Both the position numbers and the translations under genes were made by a program. Positions 27,236 to 36,230 of a DNA stretch of 46,953 nucleotides are shown in pieces. The DNA comes from DASSKO01 sp035690425 (GTDB lineage: Bacteria > Actinomycetota > Actinomycetes > Propionibacteriales > Nocardioidaceae): the NCBI GenBank assembly GCA_035690425.1, contig DASSKO010000193.1, positions 1 through 46,953 of the forward strand, written 5' to 3'. Below the pieces are notes generated by a model. The model was not told where the DNA came from. It saw only the letters and a list, made by a program, of their open reading frames with translations, and searched no databases. Position 1 is the first letter of the stretch. Each line of letters starts with the position of its first letter.

Positions 27236-27823
27236 ATGGTCAACCTCACCCGCATCTACACCCGCACCGGTGACGACGGCAGCACCCGCCTCGGCGACAT
27301 GAGCCAGACCCGCAAGACCGACTTCCGGGTCGCGGCGTACGGCGATGTGAACGAGGCGAACGCGCATCTAGGTGTGGCCATCGCGAGCGGCGGCCTCGAT
27401 CCCGAGGTGCGCACGCTGCTCAGTCAGGTGCAGAACGACCTGTTCGACGTCGGCGCCGACTTCGCCACCCCGGTCGTCGAGGAGCCGGAGTTTCCTCCGC
27501 TGCGCGTCACCCAGGACTACGTCGACCGGCTGGAGGGGTGGTGCGACGAGTACAACAACCGGCTGGAGAAGCTGCGTTCGTTCATCCTGCCGGGGGGCAC
27601 GCCGGGCTCTGCTTTCCTGCACGTCGCCTGCACCGCGACCCGACGTGCCGAACGCTCGGCCTGGGCCGCGTGGGATGAGCACGGGAGCGCCATGAACCAG
27701 CTGGCGATCACCTACCTCAACCGGCTGAGCGACCTGCTGTTCATCCTGGCGCGGCACGCCAACCTAGGAGCCGGCGGCGACGTGCTGTGGCAGCCAGGCG
27801 GAGCCCATCAGACCAAGGACTGA
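27236..27823 (+). CDS. pduO: Cob(I)yrinic acid a,c-diamide adenosyltransferase, PduO type
   Basis: A 195-residue trimeric ATP:corrinoid adenosyltransferase that makes adenosylcobalamin. The N-terminal ATP site is YTRTGDDGSTRLGD, followed by AAYGDVNEANAHLG. The conserved FILPGG segment and the CTATRRAER helix give the interface Arg, and YLNRLSDLLFILARHAN closes the active site. The product is the cofactor needed by methylmalonyl-CoA mutase, which MeaB serves. Convergent with the DUF2550 gene across paired palindromes. Confidence 0.96.
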   Translation: MVNLTRIYTRTGDDGSTRLGDMSQTRKTDFRVAAYGDVNEANAHLGVAIASGGLDPEVRTLLSQVQNDLFDVGADFATPVVEEPEFPPLRVTQDYVDRLEGWCDEYNNRLEKLRSFILPGGTPGSAFLHVACTATRRAERSAWAAWDEHGSAMNQLAITYLNRLSDLLFILARHANLGAGGDVLWQPGGAHQTKD

Positions 27824-27842
27824 GCCGGCCCGGAGCGGCCTG

Positions 27843-27874
27843 TGCGTCGTTCACCGAACCGTGAAAAACGTACG
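27843..27874. repeat. Imperfect palindrome, copy 1
   Basis: TTCAC-N6-GTGAA core with partly paired outer arms (CGTCG against AAACG), directly after pduO. It resembles copy 2, 48 nt further on. Confidence 0.55.
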
Positions 27875-27890
27875 GCCCCGGACCGATTTC

Positions 27891-27926
27891 GTGTACGTGT
27901 TTCACGGGACCGTGAACGACGTACAC
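27891..27926. terminator. Palindrome, copy 2; possible bidirectional terminator
   Basis: Two 17-nt arms around a 2-nt centre: GTGTACGTGTTTCACGG and CCGTGAACGACGTACAC pair at 15 of 17 positions. It lies between the stops of two convergent genes, where a hairpin could end both transcripts. There is no T-tract, so a recombination or REP-like element is the alternative. Confidence 0.55.
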
Positions 27927-27946
27927 ACCCAGGGCCGAGTACGGCC

Positions 27947-28396
27947 TCAGGCGTGGAGCTCGTGGCCGGAATGGCCCGGCGGGGCCGCCTCCAACCAGGC
28001 GAGCAGGCCGGTGAGCGCGCTGAGCGTCAAGGCGAGCTCCAACGGCTCGCCCGCATAGCGGCACATCGCGACGACCGCGTCGTCGTAAAGCGCGAACTCC
28101 TCGGCACCCACCGGATCGCGGCGGTTCTCGACCTCCAGCAGCCGCCGGTTGAGCCGCCGTTTCGGCCGGAGCGACAGCGTGAAGATGCGAAACCACTCCA
28201 GCTCGTCACCGCTGTAGCGGCCGACGCCGAGAACCCAACCGCGTCCGGGCCGTTCGGACCGGACGCGGACAGAGAGATCGAACGTGCCGCCGTTGCGGGC
28301 GAGCCACCGGCGGCGACTGACCAGATAGACCGCCACGAGGAGGAGTGCGAGCAGGCAGAGACCGATGACGTCGAGCACGATCGCCCAGAGCGGCAT
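27947..28396 (-). CDS. DUF2550 family membrane protein
   Basis: A 149-residue single-pass protein: residues ~5-27 (VLDVIGLCLLALLLVAVYLV) form a membrane helix, then a basic SRRRWLAR stop-transfer and a beta-rich soluble domain with GRGWVLGVGRYSGDELEWFRIF. DUF2550 proteins occur next to atpC in many actinomycetes; their function is unknown. The ATG at 28396 has GGAGGGAGG just upstream and lies 41 nt after atpC, so it is the tail of the ATP synthase operon. Confidence 0.9.
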   Translation of the reverse strand: MPLWAIVLDVIGLCLLALLLVAVYLVSRRRWLARNGGTFDLSVRVRSERPGRGWVLGVGRYSGDELEWFRIFTLSLRPKRRLNRRLLEVENRRDPVGAEEFALYDDAVVAMCRYAGEPLELALTLSALTGLLAWLEAAPPGHSGHELHA

Positions 28397-28437
28397 TCGC
28401 CTCCCTCCTCAGCTCACCCGCCAATGCACTGGCTGCC

Positions 28438-28830
28438 TTACCGGGCCCTTTCTACAGCACGGATGCGGGCCTGCGCACGTCGCACCGCCTCCTCGGCATC
28501 GGCCAGCAGCTCACCGGTCTGGTGCACACGCTCCAGATCGGCCTTGGCCTTCTCCAGGTCGATCTCGTGTGACATCTCGGCGTGCTCGGAGAGGATCGAC
28601 ACCCGGTTGTCGGCCACCGACAAGAAGCCGGAGTCCACGGCCGCCACCCACGTCTCGTTGCCGTCCGTGGTCACCTCGACGATGCCGTCGACCATGAGCG
28701 ACAGCACCGGCGCGTGGTTGGGCAGGATACCGACGTCACCCTCGGTGGTGCGGGCGACGACCATCGTGGCCTCGCCCGACCACACCGTGCGGTCGGCTGC
28801 CACCAGCTCGACGTGGACGACGTCGGCCAT
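28438..28830 (-). CDS. atpC: ATP synthase F1 subunit epsilon
   Basis: A 130-residue subunit. The N-terminal beta-sandwich starts VHVELVAADRTVWSGEA and contains GDVGILPNHAPVLS, with the C-terminal helical pair (LEKAKADLERVHQTGEL) after residue ~90. It regulates rotation and inhibits hydrolysis. ATG start overlaps the atpD stop (TGATG). Confidence 0.96.
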   Translation of the reverse strand: MADVVHVELVAADRTVWSGEATMVVARTTEGDVGILPNHAPVLSLMVDGIVEVTTDGNETWVAAVDSGFLSVADNRVSILSEHAEMSHEIDLEKAKADLERVHQTGELLADAEEAVRRAQARIRAVERAR

Positions 28831-30290
28831 CAGGCGGTTTCCTTCTGGATCCGATCCCAGTTGCGCTCGACGTCGTCGAGTCCGCCGCACATGAAGAAGG
28901 CCTGCTCGGCGACGTGGTCGTACTCGCCGTCGCTGATCTTGGTGAAGGCCTCGATGGTGTCGGCGAGCGGCACGGTGGAGCCTTCGATACCGGTGAACTG
29001 CTTGGCGACATAGGTGTTCTGGGACAGGAACCGCTGGATACGGCGGGCCCGGTTGACGAGGATCTTGTCCTCCTCGCTGAGCTCGTCGACGCCGAGGATC
29101 GCGATGATGTCCTGCAGCTCCTTGTTGCGCTGCAGAATCCCCTTGACCCGCGAGGCGGTGTCGTAGTGGTCCTGGGTGATGTAGCGCGGATCCAGGATGC
29201 GCGACGTCGAGGTCAGCGGGTCCACCGCCGGGTAGATACCGAGCGAGGCGATCTCCCGCGACAGCTCAGTGGTGGCGTCGAGGTGCGCGAACGTCGTGGC
29301 GGGCGCCGGGTCGGTGTAGTCGTCGGCCGGCACGTAGATCGCCTGCATCGAGGTGATCGAGTGGCCGCGGGTGGAGGTGATCCGCTCCTGCAGCGTGCCC
29401 ATCTCGTCGGCGAGGTTGGGCTGGTAGCCCACCGCCGAGGGCATCCGCCCGAGCAGCGTGGAGACCTCCTGGCCGGCCTGGGTGAACCGGAAGATGTTGT
29501 CGATGAACAGCAGCACGTCCTGCTTCTGCACGTCGCGGAAGTACTCCGCCATCGTCAGCGCCGACAGCGCCACGCGCAGACGTGCACCCGGCGGCTCGTC
29601 CATCTGGCCGAACACCAGCGCGGTCTGGCCGATCACCTCGGACTCGGTCATCTCGACGATGAGGTCGTTGCCCTCCCGGGTGCGCTCACCGACACCGGCA
29701 AAGACCGAGACGCCCTCATGGTCGCGGGCGACACGCGCGATCATCTCCTGGATCAGCACGGTCTTGCCGACACCGGCACCGCCGAACAGGCCGATCTTGC
29801 CGCCGAGCACGTACGGCGTCAGCAGGTCGATGACCTTGATGCCGGTGTGGAACATCTCGGTCTTGGACTCGAGCTGGTCGAAGGCGGGAGCCTTGCGGTG
29901 GATGCCCCAGCGCTCGTTGACCTCGAGCCGCTCCCCGTCCTGCAGGTTCAGGCACTCCCCGATGGCGTTGAACACGCGTCCCTTGGTCACGTCTCCCACG
30001 GGCACCTCGATGCTGGCGCCGGTGTCGACCACCTTCGCGCCCCGGACCAGGCCGTCGGTCGGCTGCAGCGAGATGGCACGGATCACGCCGTCACCGATGT
30101 GCTGCTCGACCTCGAGCGTCAGCGTGCGCTGCTCGGCACCGAGGGTCACCTCGACCTTGAGTGCGTTGTAGATGTCGGGCATCGCATCGGTCGGGAACTC
30201 CACGTCCACGACCGGGCCGGTGACACGCGCCACCCGCCCCGCTCCGGCGGAGCTCGTGTGCATTGTCTGTTCGTCAAGCGTGGCAGTCAT
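28830..30290 (-). CDS. atpD: ATP synthase F1 subunit beta
   Basis: A 486-residue catalytic subunit. Walker A GGAGVGKT, GERTREGND (catalytic Glu), LFIDNIFRF (Walker B), the DELSEED-like lever DELSEEDK, and YVPADDYTDPAPATTF are all intact. The N-terminus has a short polar lead. Two starts are possible: ATG at 30290 and GTG at 30299, which overlaps the atpG stop (GTGA); I use the ATG. Confidence 0.98.
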   Translation of the reverse strand: MTATLDEQTMHTSSAGAGRVARVTGPVVDVEFPTDAMPDIYNALKVEVTLGAEQRTLTLEVEQHIGDGVIRAISLQPTDGLVRGAKVVDTGASIEVPVGDVTKGRVFNAIGECLNLQDGERLEVNERWGIHRKAPAFDQLESKTEMFHTGIKVIDLLTPYVLGGKIGLFGGAGVGKTVLIQEMIARVARDHEGVSVFAGVGERTREGNDLIVEMTESEVIGQTALVFGQMDEPPGARLRVALSALTMAEYFRDVQKQDVLLFIDNIFRFTQAGQEVSTLLGRMPSAVGYQPNLADEMGTLQERITSTRGHSITSMQAIYVPADDYTDPAPATTFAHLDATTELSREIASLGIYPAVDPLTSTSRILDPRYITQDHYDTASRVKGILQRNKELQDIIAILGVDELSEEDKILVNRARRIQRFLSQNTYVAKQFTGIEGSTVPLADTIEAFTKISDGEYDHVAEQAFFMCGGLDDVERNWDRIQKETA

Positions 30291-30295
30291 GTCTC

Positions 30296-31201
30296 TCACT
30301 CACTCCCGGCGGTTGCGTCGGCCAGCGCGTTGACGCCACCGACGATCTCGCTGATTTCCTGGGTGATACCGGCCTGGCGGGCCTGGTTCGCGGTGCGGCT
30401 GAGTTGCTCGATGAGGTCGTCAGCATTGTCGGTGGCAGACTTCATCGCGCGCTGACGGGCCGCCAGCTCGGAGGCCGAGGCCTGCAGGAGCGCGAAGTAG
30501 ATGCGGCTGGTGACATAGCGCGGCAGCAGGGCGTCGAGCACGTCGGCCACCGACGGCTCGAACTCGTAGAGGGGCAGCACGTCGGCGTCGTCCGGAGTCT
30601 CGGCGCCCTCGACGATCTCCAGCGGCAGCAACCGGACGGTCGTCGGCTCCTGCCGCAGCATCGACACGAACCGGGTGTAGACCACGTGCACCTCGTCGAC
30701 CCCTTCGCCCTCGGCGAGGAAGGTGTCGAGCAGCGCGTCCGCGACCGCCCGGGCGTCGTCGTAGGCCGGAGTGTCGGAGAAGCCGGTCCAGGAGTCCACG
30801 ATCTCGCGGCGGCGGAAGCTGTAGTACGCCACCCCCTTACGACCGGTCACGTAGGTGCGGATCTCCTTGCCCTCACCACGCAGCTTCTCACCGAGCCGCT
30901 CCGCTTCTCGCAGCACGCTGGAGGAGTAGGCGCCCGCCAGCCCGCGGTCACTCGTGACCACGAGCACGGCGGCGGTCTTGGGGTTCTCCAGCTCCTTGGT
31001 CAGCGGGTGGTCGACGTTGGAGAACGTCGCCACCGCCGACACCGCCCGGGTCAGCTCCCGTGCGTACGGCTCAGCCGCCTGAGCCCGCTGCTGTGCCTTG
31101 ATGATGCGCGACGCAGCGATCAGCTCCATGGCCCGCGTGATCTTCCTGGTGGCCTGGACCGACTTGATCCGGCCACGAAGCTCGCGCAGCGATGCAGCCA
31201 T
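30296..31201 (-). CDS. atpG: ATP synthase F1 subunit gamma
   Basis: A 301-residue central-stalk subunit. The N-terminal coiled-coil helix ASLRELRGRIKSVQATRKIT and the C-terminal helix NADDLIEQLSRTANQARQAG are diagnostic, with VTSDRGLAGAYSS in the Rossmann-like middle. The actinobacterial-type insert near residue 200 is present (EGAETPDDADVLPL). It starts 4 nt after atpA. Confidence 0.97.
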   Translation of the reverse strand: MAASLRELRGRIKSVQATRKITRAMELIAASRIIKAQQRAQAAEPYARELTRAVSAVATFSNVDHPLTKELENPKTAAVLVVTSDRGLAGAYSSSVLREAERLGEKLRGEGKEIRTYVTGRKGVAYYSFRRREIVDSWTGFSDTPAYDDARAVADALLDTFLAEGEGVDEVHVVYTRFVSMLRQEPTTVRLLPLEIVEGAETPDDADVLPLYEFEPSVADVLDALLPRYVTSRIYFALLQASASELAARQRAMKSATDNADDLIEQLSRTANQARQAGITQEISEIVGGVNALADATAGSE

Positions 31202-31205
31202 CTTC

Positions 31206-32846
31206 TCAGCCCCGCTTCTGCTTGACGATCTGCTCCTGCTCCACGTCCTCGTCCCCGAGCGCCTCGAACTCCTCGGTGCCGGCCCGCAAGGTCTGCCCCT
31301 CGCCGGTCTCGAACTGGTCGAGGAAGGAGTCGTAGGCAGACTCCAGCGAAGAGGCAGTGTCGTCGGACCAGACGCGCGACTCGCGGATCGTGTCCAGGAT
31401 GCCCATGTGGTCGCGACGCAGGTAGTCGAGGAACTCGGTCTCGAAGCGGCGTACGTCGGCCACCGGGACGAGGTCGAGCTTGCCGCTGGTGCCCGCCCAG
31501 ATCGAGACCGCCTGCTCCTCCATCGGGTACGGCGAGTACTGGCTCTGCTTGAGCAGCTCCATCAGCCGCTGGCCGCGGTTGAGCTGCTGCTTCGACGCCG
31601 CGTCGAGGTCGGAGGCGAACATCGCGAAGGCCTGCATCGCGCGAAACTGCGCGAGATCGACCTTGAGTGAACCCGTGACCTTCCGCATCGCCTTGGTCAT
31701 CGCCGCACCGCCGACGCGCGACACCGAGATGCCGACGTCGATGGCGGGGCGCTGGTTGGCGTTGAACAGGTCGGACTGGAGGAAGATCTGGCCGTCGGTG
31801 ATCGAGATGACGTTGGTGGGGATGTAGGCGGAGACGTCGTTCGCCTGGGTCTCGACGATGGGCAGGCCGGTCATCGACCCGCCGCCCAGGTCGTCGGAGA
31901 GCTTGGCGCAGCGCTCCAGCATCCGCGAGTGCAGGTAGAAGACGTCACCGGGGTAGGCCTCGCGGCCGGGCGGGCGACGCAGCAACAGCGACACGGCGCG
32001 GTAGGCCTCGGCCTGCTTGGTGAGGTCGTCGAACACGATCAGCACGTGCTTGCCCTCGTACATCCAGTGCTGGCCGATGGCCGAGCCGGTGTAGGGGGCG
32101 AGGTACTTGAAGCCGGCCGCGTCCGACGCCGGCGCCGCCACGATCGTCGTGTACTCCAGGGCGCCGGCCTCCTCCAGCGCACCGCGCACCCCGGCGATCG
32201 TCGAGCCCTTCTGCCCGATGCCGACGTAGATGCACCGCACCTGCCGCGACGGGTCGCCGGTCTCCCAGAACTCCTTCTGGTTGATGATTGTGTCGATCGC
32301 GATCGCCGTCTTGCCGGTCTGCCGGTCACCGATGATCAGCTGTCGCTGACCGCGGCCGATCGGCGTCAGCGCGTCGATCGCCTTGATGCCGGTCTGCAGC
32401 GGCTCGTTGACGCTCTGCCGCTGCACCACGCTGGGCGCCTGCAGCTCCAACGCACGCCGTCCGGTGGTGGCGACGTCGCCGAGGCCGTCGATCGGCTGCC
32501 CGAGCGGATCCACGACCCGGCCGAGGTACCCGTCTCCGACCGGCACCGAGAGGACCTCACCGGTGCGGCGGACGGGCTGGCCCTGCTCGATCCCCGTGAA
32601 GTCACCGAGGACCACGACACCGATCTCGCGAGTGTCGAGGTTCAACGCGATGCCGAGCGTGCCGTCCTCGAACTCCAGCAGCTCGTTGGTCATCGCGGAC
32701 GGCAGACCCTCGACACGGGCGATACCATCGCCCGCCTCGCTGACCGTGCCGACCTCCTCGCGGCTGGCCGCCTCCGGCTGGTACTCGGAGGCGAAGCGCT
32801 GCAGTGCGTCCCGGATCTCCTCCGGACGGATCGTCAGCTCCGCCAT
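31206..32846 (-). CDS. atpA: ATP synthase F1 subunit alpha
   Basis: A 546-residue non-catalytic nucleotide-binding subunit. Walker A GDRQTGKT, LIVFDDLTKQAEAYR and the arginine-finger region VGISVSRVGG are intact. The ~25-residue charged C-terminal tail (ending EQEQIVKQKRG) extends past the usual end, as in other actinobacteria, where it suppresses ATP hydrolysis in mycobacteria. AGGGA lies 5 nt before the ATG. Confidence 0.98.
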   Translation of the reverse strand: MAELTIRPEEIRDALQRFASEYQPEAASREEVGTVSEAGDGIARVEGLPSAMTNELLEFEDGTLGIALNLDTREIGVVVLGDFTGIEQGQPVRRTGEVLSVPVGDGYLGRVVDPLGQPIDGLGDVATTGRRALELQAPSVVQRQSVNEPLQTGIKAIDALTPIGRGQRQLIIGDRQTGKTAIAIDTIINQKEFWETGDPSRQVRCIYVGIGQKGSTIAGVRGALEEAGALEYTTIVAAPASDAAGFKYLAPYTGSAIGQHWMYEGKHVLIVFDDLTKQAEAYRAVSLLLRRPPGREAYPGDVFYLHSRMLERCAKLSDDLGGGSMTGLPIVETQANDVSAYIPTNVISITDGQIFLQSDLFNANQRPAIDVGISVSRVGGAAMTKAMRKVTGSLKVDLAQFRAMQAFAMFASDLDAASKQQLNRGQRLMELLKQSQYSPYPMEEQAVSIWAGTSGKLDLVPVADVRRFETEFLDYLRRDHMGILDTIRESRVWSDDTASSLESAYDSFLDQFETGEGQTLRAGTEEFEALGDEDVEQEQIVKQKRG

Positions 32847-32926
32847 ATTCGTCCCTGCTCTCTTGATGTCTGTCTGCTGTGTGTTCGGGCTGCTTGTCTT
32901 CGGCTGCTCGGTGCGGTCTGGGGCGG

Positions 32927-33736
32927 TCAGCCGGTCAGTCGCCGACGGGCCTCGTCGAGCTTGCTCGCCACGGTGCCGTCGATGACCTCGTCACCGATTT
33001 CCACCCGCAGCCCACCGAGCAGCTCCGGGTCGACCACCGTGTTGACGTGCACCTGGCGACCGTACTGCCGCTGGAGTGCATCAGCCAGCCGGCTCTTGGC
33101 GGGCTCGCTCAGCGGCGCGGCCGAGCGGACCGTCGCGACGAAGCGTTCGCGCCGGTCTGCGGCCACCTTGGTGAAGTACTCCAGGGCGGCGTCGAACGAG
33201 CGGTGGCGTCCGACGACCGCCTGCTCGGCGAGTCGCACGGTCGGTGCGCAGGCCTGGCCGTCGAGGAGCGAACGCACCAGCGACTGCTTCGCCGCGGTCG
33301 GTGCGGTGCGGTCGCTTATCACCTCGCGTAGTCGTGCGTCGCCGGCGACCACCCGCCCAAAGCGGAAGAGCTCGTCCTCTAGCTCGTCGCCCTGGCCGGC
33401 CCGCTCGGCGGCGACGATGTGGGCGATGACGCCGGCGTGCTCGAGGGTGTCGCCGAGGTCACGTGGCGCCGACCAGCGTTCGGCTGCTGCGGCAGCGCTG
33501 ATGTCGACGGTCACATCGGGGACCTTGCCGTGGAGCAGGCCGCGGACCATCGACGCGCGCGCCTCGGCGGGCGTCGACGCGTCGGTCACCGCACGACGCA
33601 GGCCCGGCTCGGAGTCGAGCAGCGTGGCGACCGCGAACAGGTCCGAGCCGACCGCCGCCGGCTCGGCGTCGCTCCCGATGGCGGCCTCGAGCCGGTCGAT
33701 GACCGTCGTCTGCGACTGCGCCGACACGCCCCGCAT
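32927..33736 (-). CDS. atpH: ATP synthase F1 subunit delta
   Basis: A 269-residue peripheral-stalk subunit (OSCP-like). An N-terminal helical bundle is followed by the C-terminal beta/alpha domain ending LGGLRVEIGDEVIDGTVASK, the family signature. It is longer than the ~180 residues of E. coli delta, as is normal for actinomycetes. ATG overlaps the atpF stop by 1 nt; an 80-nt gap precedes atpA. Confidence 0.95.
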   Translation of the reverse strand: MRGVSAQSQTTVIDRLEAAIGSDAEPAAVGSDLFAVATLLDSEPGLRRAVTDASTPAEARASMVRGLLHGKVPDVTVDISAAAAAERWSAPRDLGDTLEHAGVIAHIVAAERAGQGDELEDELFRFGRVVAGDARLREVISDRTAPTAAKQSLVRSLLDGQACAPTVRLAEQAVVGRHRSFDAALEYFTKVAADRRERFVATVRSAAPLSEPAKSRLADALQRQYGRQVHVNTVVDPELLGGLRVEIGDEVIDGTVASKLDEARRRLTG

Positions 33737-34299
33737 CAGCGACCCTGACCCGCGGGCGCCGGCTGCGCCTCCAGCTCGTCGATGAAGCGCTCCACGACCC
33801 GGCTCTGTCGAGCGTCGTCCTCGAGCGACTCACCGACGATGCGACCGGCGAGGGTCGTGGCGATAGTGCCGACCTCGGCGCGCAGCTGCTGGACCGCCTG
33901 CTGACGCTCCGCCTCGATCTGGGCATGCGCAGTGCTGGTGATGCGAGCGGCCTCGGCCTGCGCCTGCTCCCGCATCTCGGCGACGATCGCAGCCCCCTGC
34001 TCACGCGCCTCCTCCCGGATGCGTGCCGCCTCGTGACGTGCGTCAGCGAGCTGAGCCCGGTACGTGTCGAGGGCCTCGGCAGCCTCGGCCTGAGCCTTCT
34101 GCGCCTGCTGGATGCCGCCTTCGATCGCCGCGGTCCGCTCGGCGTACGCCGACTCGAACGCAGGTGCGACCTTCTTGGCGATCACCCAGAAGACGATCCC
34201 GAAGATGACGAGAACCAGGCCGACCTCGAACCACGATGCGGGCAGCAGCGGGTTGAGCTCGTGGCCGCCCTCTTCAGCAGCTAGCGCGATGCGTTTCAT
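33736..34299 (-). CDS. atpF: ATP synthase Fo subunit b
   Basis: A 187-residue stalk subunit. One transmembrane helix (SWFEVGLVLVIFGIVFWVIA, near residues 22-41) leads into a long Ala/Glu/Gln coiled coil (AEAAEALDTYRAQLADARHE) that dimerises along F1. ATG with GAGG 8 nt upstream; 27 nt after atpE. Confidence 0.96.
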   Translation of the reverse strand: MKRIALAAEEGGHELNPLLPASWFEVGLVLVIFGIVFWVIAKKVAPAFESAYAERTAAIEGGIQQAQKAQAEAAEALDTYRAQLADARHEAARIREEAREQGAAIVAEMREQAQAEAARITSTAHAQIEAERQQAVQQLRAEVGTIATTLAGRIVGESLEDDARQSRVVERFIDELEAQPAPAGQGR

Positions 34300-34326
34300 G
34301 GCGTTGACCTCGATCGTCGTGCGGAC

Positions 34327-34545
34327 TTAGCTGAGGACGAAGGCGAGGGCGATACCGATGATCGCCAGCGCCTCTGCCAGGGCGAAGCCCAGGATGGCGA
34401 TGGTCTGCAGGCGGCCCTGGGCCTCCGGCTGGCGTGCGACACCGTTGATGTAGGCAGCGAAGATGAGACCGATGCCGACACCCGGGCCGATGGCAGCCAG
34501 GCCGTAACCGATCATGTTCAGCGAGCCGTTGATCGTGCCTTCCAC
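34327..34545 (-). CDS. atpE: ATP synthase Fo subunit c
   Basis: A 72-residue two-helix proteolipid. Helix 1 has IGYGLAAIGPGVGIGLIFAA, the polar loop is ARQPEAQG, and helix 2 has GFALAEALAIIG, whose Glu is the ion-binding carboxylate. GTG start at 34545, with AAAGGA 6 nt upstream. The longer reading lacks support. It uses a TAA stop, rare in this window. Confidence 0.97.
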   Translation of the reverse strand: MEGTINGSLNMIGYGLAAIGPGVGIGLIFAAYINGVARQPEAQGRLQTIAILGFALAEALAIIGIALAFVLS

Positions 34546-34588
34546 GGCGATTCCTTTCGGTTGTTCTCTTACTCGGTGGTTGTGGCGC

Positions 34589-35383
34589 TCAGTGTTCCTC
34601 GGCGAGGGCACCGGAGATGTACATAGCAGTCAGCAGCGTGAAGACGTAGGCCTGCAGGCCCAGCACCAGCAGCTCCAGGAAGCCCACGGCCAGCCCCATC
34701 AGCAGGGACAGCACACCGACCGGGATGTAGGCCGCCTTGTCGGCATCCAGGATCAGGTACTCGCCGCCGAGCGCGAACAGCAGCAGGAGGATGTGTCCGG
34801 CGAACAGGTTGGCCCACAGACGCAGTGACAGGGTGATCGGCCGGACCAGGATGTTGGACATGAACTCCAACGGCACGATCAGGAACAGCACCGCGCCCTT
34901 GACGCCCGGCGGCTTGGACTGGTGCTTGAGGTAGCCGACGAACCCGTGCCGCCTGATGCCGAGACCGTTGTAGAGGACCCAGCTGAGCAGGGCCAGGCCA
35001 TACACGAAGCCGACCGACGACAGCGTGGGGTACTGGATGAACGGGACCAGGGCGAAGTAGTTGTTGACCACCAGGAAAAAGAACAGCGCCACCAGGTAGG
35101 GCACGAACTTCATGAACTCCTGCGAGCCGATGATCTCGCGGGCGATGGAGTTGCGTACCCAGCCGTAGGCCTGCTCGCCGGCGAACTGCAGCCGGGACGG
35201 CACGACCGAGGCGTTGCGCGAGGTGACCACGAAGAAGGCGATCACCACGGCGGCGGCAAGCACCAGCAGGAAGAACGGCTTGGTGAACCAGAAGTCGTCG
35301 TGACCGAACAGTGCGGGCAGTCGGAAGTCGGCCGGGCCGGGCGGCACGAAGGATTCGCCGGCGGCGAGGCGCACGTTGCTCAC
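34589..35383 (-). CDS. atpB: ATP synthase Fo subunit a
   Basis: A 264-residue membrane subunit with five or six helices forming the proton half-channels. The essential Arg lies in ITLSLRLWANLFAGH; VGFLELLVLGLQAYVFTLL is the closing helix pair and EFMKFVPYLVALFFFLVVNN the stator-facing part. GTG start with AGGGAG 5 nt upstream. Confidence 0.97.
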   Translation of the reverse strand: MSNVRLAAGESFVPPGPADFRLPALFGHDDFWFTKPFFLLVLAAAVVIAFFVVTSRNASVVPSRLQFAGEQAYGWVRNSIAREIIGSQEFMKFVPYLVALFFFLVVNNYFALVPFIQYPTLSSVGFVYGLALLSWVLYNGLGIRRHGFVGYLKHQSKPPGVKGAVLFLIVPLEFMSNILVRPITLSLRLWANLFAGHILLLLFALGGEYLILDADKAAYIPVGVLSLLMGLAVGFLELLVLGLQAYVFTLLTAMYISGALAEEH

Positions 35384-35444
35384 GAGGGCTCCCTCATCGC
35401 TGTTTCAGTCAGGTCGGGCACAAGCTGGACGTCAACCATGTGGG

Positions 35445-35666
35445 TCAGCCGTGGTCGTGGGGCTGGAACCGTTTGTAGGTGAGAAAGAGCCCGAGGGCTG
35501 CTCCCACGATGATGCCGGTCGGCAGCAGGAAGGAAGTCTCCAGCCACCGATCGAGCAACCAGCCGGCCACGCCGTAGAAGCCCACGCCGGTCACCAGATA
35601 GCTGAAGGCGTGCCATGGATCGCCGGGGCTCTTGGGCTGCTCCGGGGGTGATGGGGGCTGACTCAT
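35445..35666 (-). CDS. AtpZ/AtpI-like small membrane protein
   Basis: A 73-residue protein: a proline-rich polar start, then two transmembrane helices (FSYLVTGVGFYGVAGWLLD and LLPTGIIVGAALGLFLTY). The pattern matches the AtpZ/AtpI group, which assist c-ring assembly or Mg2+/Ca2+ uptake for the synthase. It lies 61 nt before atpB. Clearly part of the operon; the exact role is inferred. Confidence 0.82.
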   Translation of the reverse strand: MSQPPSPPEQPKSPGDPWHAFSYLVTGVGFYGVAGWLLDRWLETSFLLPTGIIVGAALGLFLTYKRFQPHDHG

Positions 35667-35729
35667 CGCGCCCCGGAGCGTAGCAGTCGCGGGAGGGGGT
35701 GACGAAGGCCGGGGCAAGGCGCGGGGACG

Positions 35730-36155
35730 TCATCGGCTGCCGCCCATCTCCACGTCGTAGAGCGGGACCCGCGCGCGGGTGGCTCCCACGACCTGGCCGG
35801 CGGTCCAGGCCAACGTGCAGACGATGGCTGTGAGGCCCAGGGACATCGGGTGGGCGACCCCGTCGAGCACTCCGGTCCCGGCGATGACGAGCAGCGAGCC
35901 GCCGATGAGCACGACCTTGGCGGCGTAGAGGCCCAGCGCGACGAGCAGCACCAGCACGGGTTCGAGACGGGCACAGCGGCGCAGCACCGATACGCCGAGC
36001 CCGAAGAACACCACGACCAGCGACAGCCCGATCGCGGCCCCGACGAGGCCCTCCGCACCTGCCAGCAGAGCCGACGAAACCATGCCCACGGCCCCGACGG
36101 TGAGCGTCGGCGCGAGTGCGCCCCGGAGCATCGCGGCTGCGGTGTCGGTCGTCAT
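35730..36155 (-). CDS. ATP synthase protein I-like membrane protein
   Basis: A 141-residue protein with four predicted transmembrane segments (VGMVSSALLAG, IGLSLVVVFFGLG, VLVLLVALGLYAAKVVLIG, LTAIVCTLAWTAGQVVG). It resembles the poorly conserved actinobacterial AtpI-type protein found before atpB (as Rv1303 in M. tuberculosis). The ATG at 36155 has only a weak AGGA far upstream. First gene of the atp operon. Confidence 0.75.
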   Translation of the reverse strand: MTTDTAAAMLRGALAPTLTVGAVGMVSSALLAGAEGLVGAAIGLSLVVVFFGLGVSVLRRCARLEPVLVLLVALGLYAAKVVLIGGSLLVIAGTGVLDGVAHPMSLGLTAIVCTLAWTAGQVVGATRARVPLYDVEMGGSR

Positions 36156-36230
36156 GCGGCGGCCGTCCTGGTGCCTGGCGAGCCGGCGGTCTGCCGGCCG
36201 CAACTTCAGCGGTGGTGCGTCCGTGAGGAC

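Noticed and set aside
28914..33785. Long plus-strand frames opposite atpD, atpG and atpA.
   Set aside because: The minus strand carries intact F1 subunits with all catalytic motifs; the plus-strand frames are shadows.
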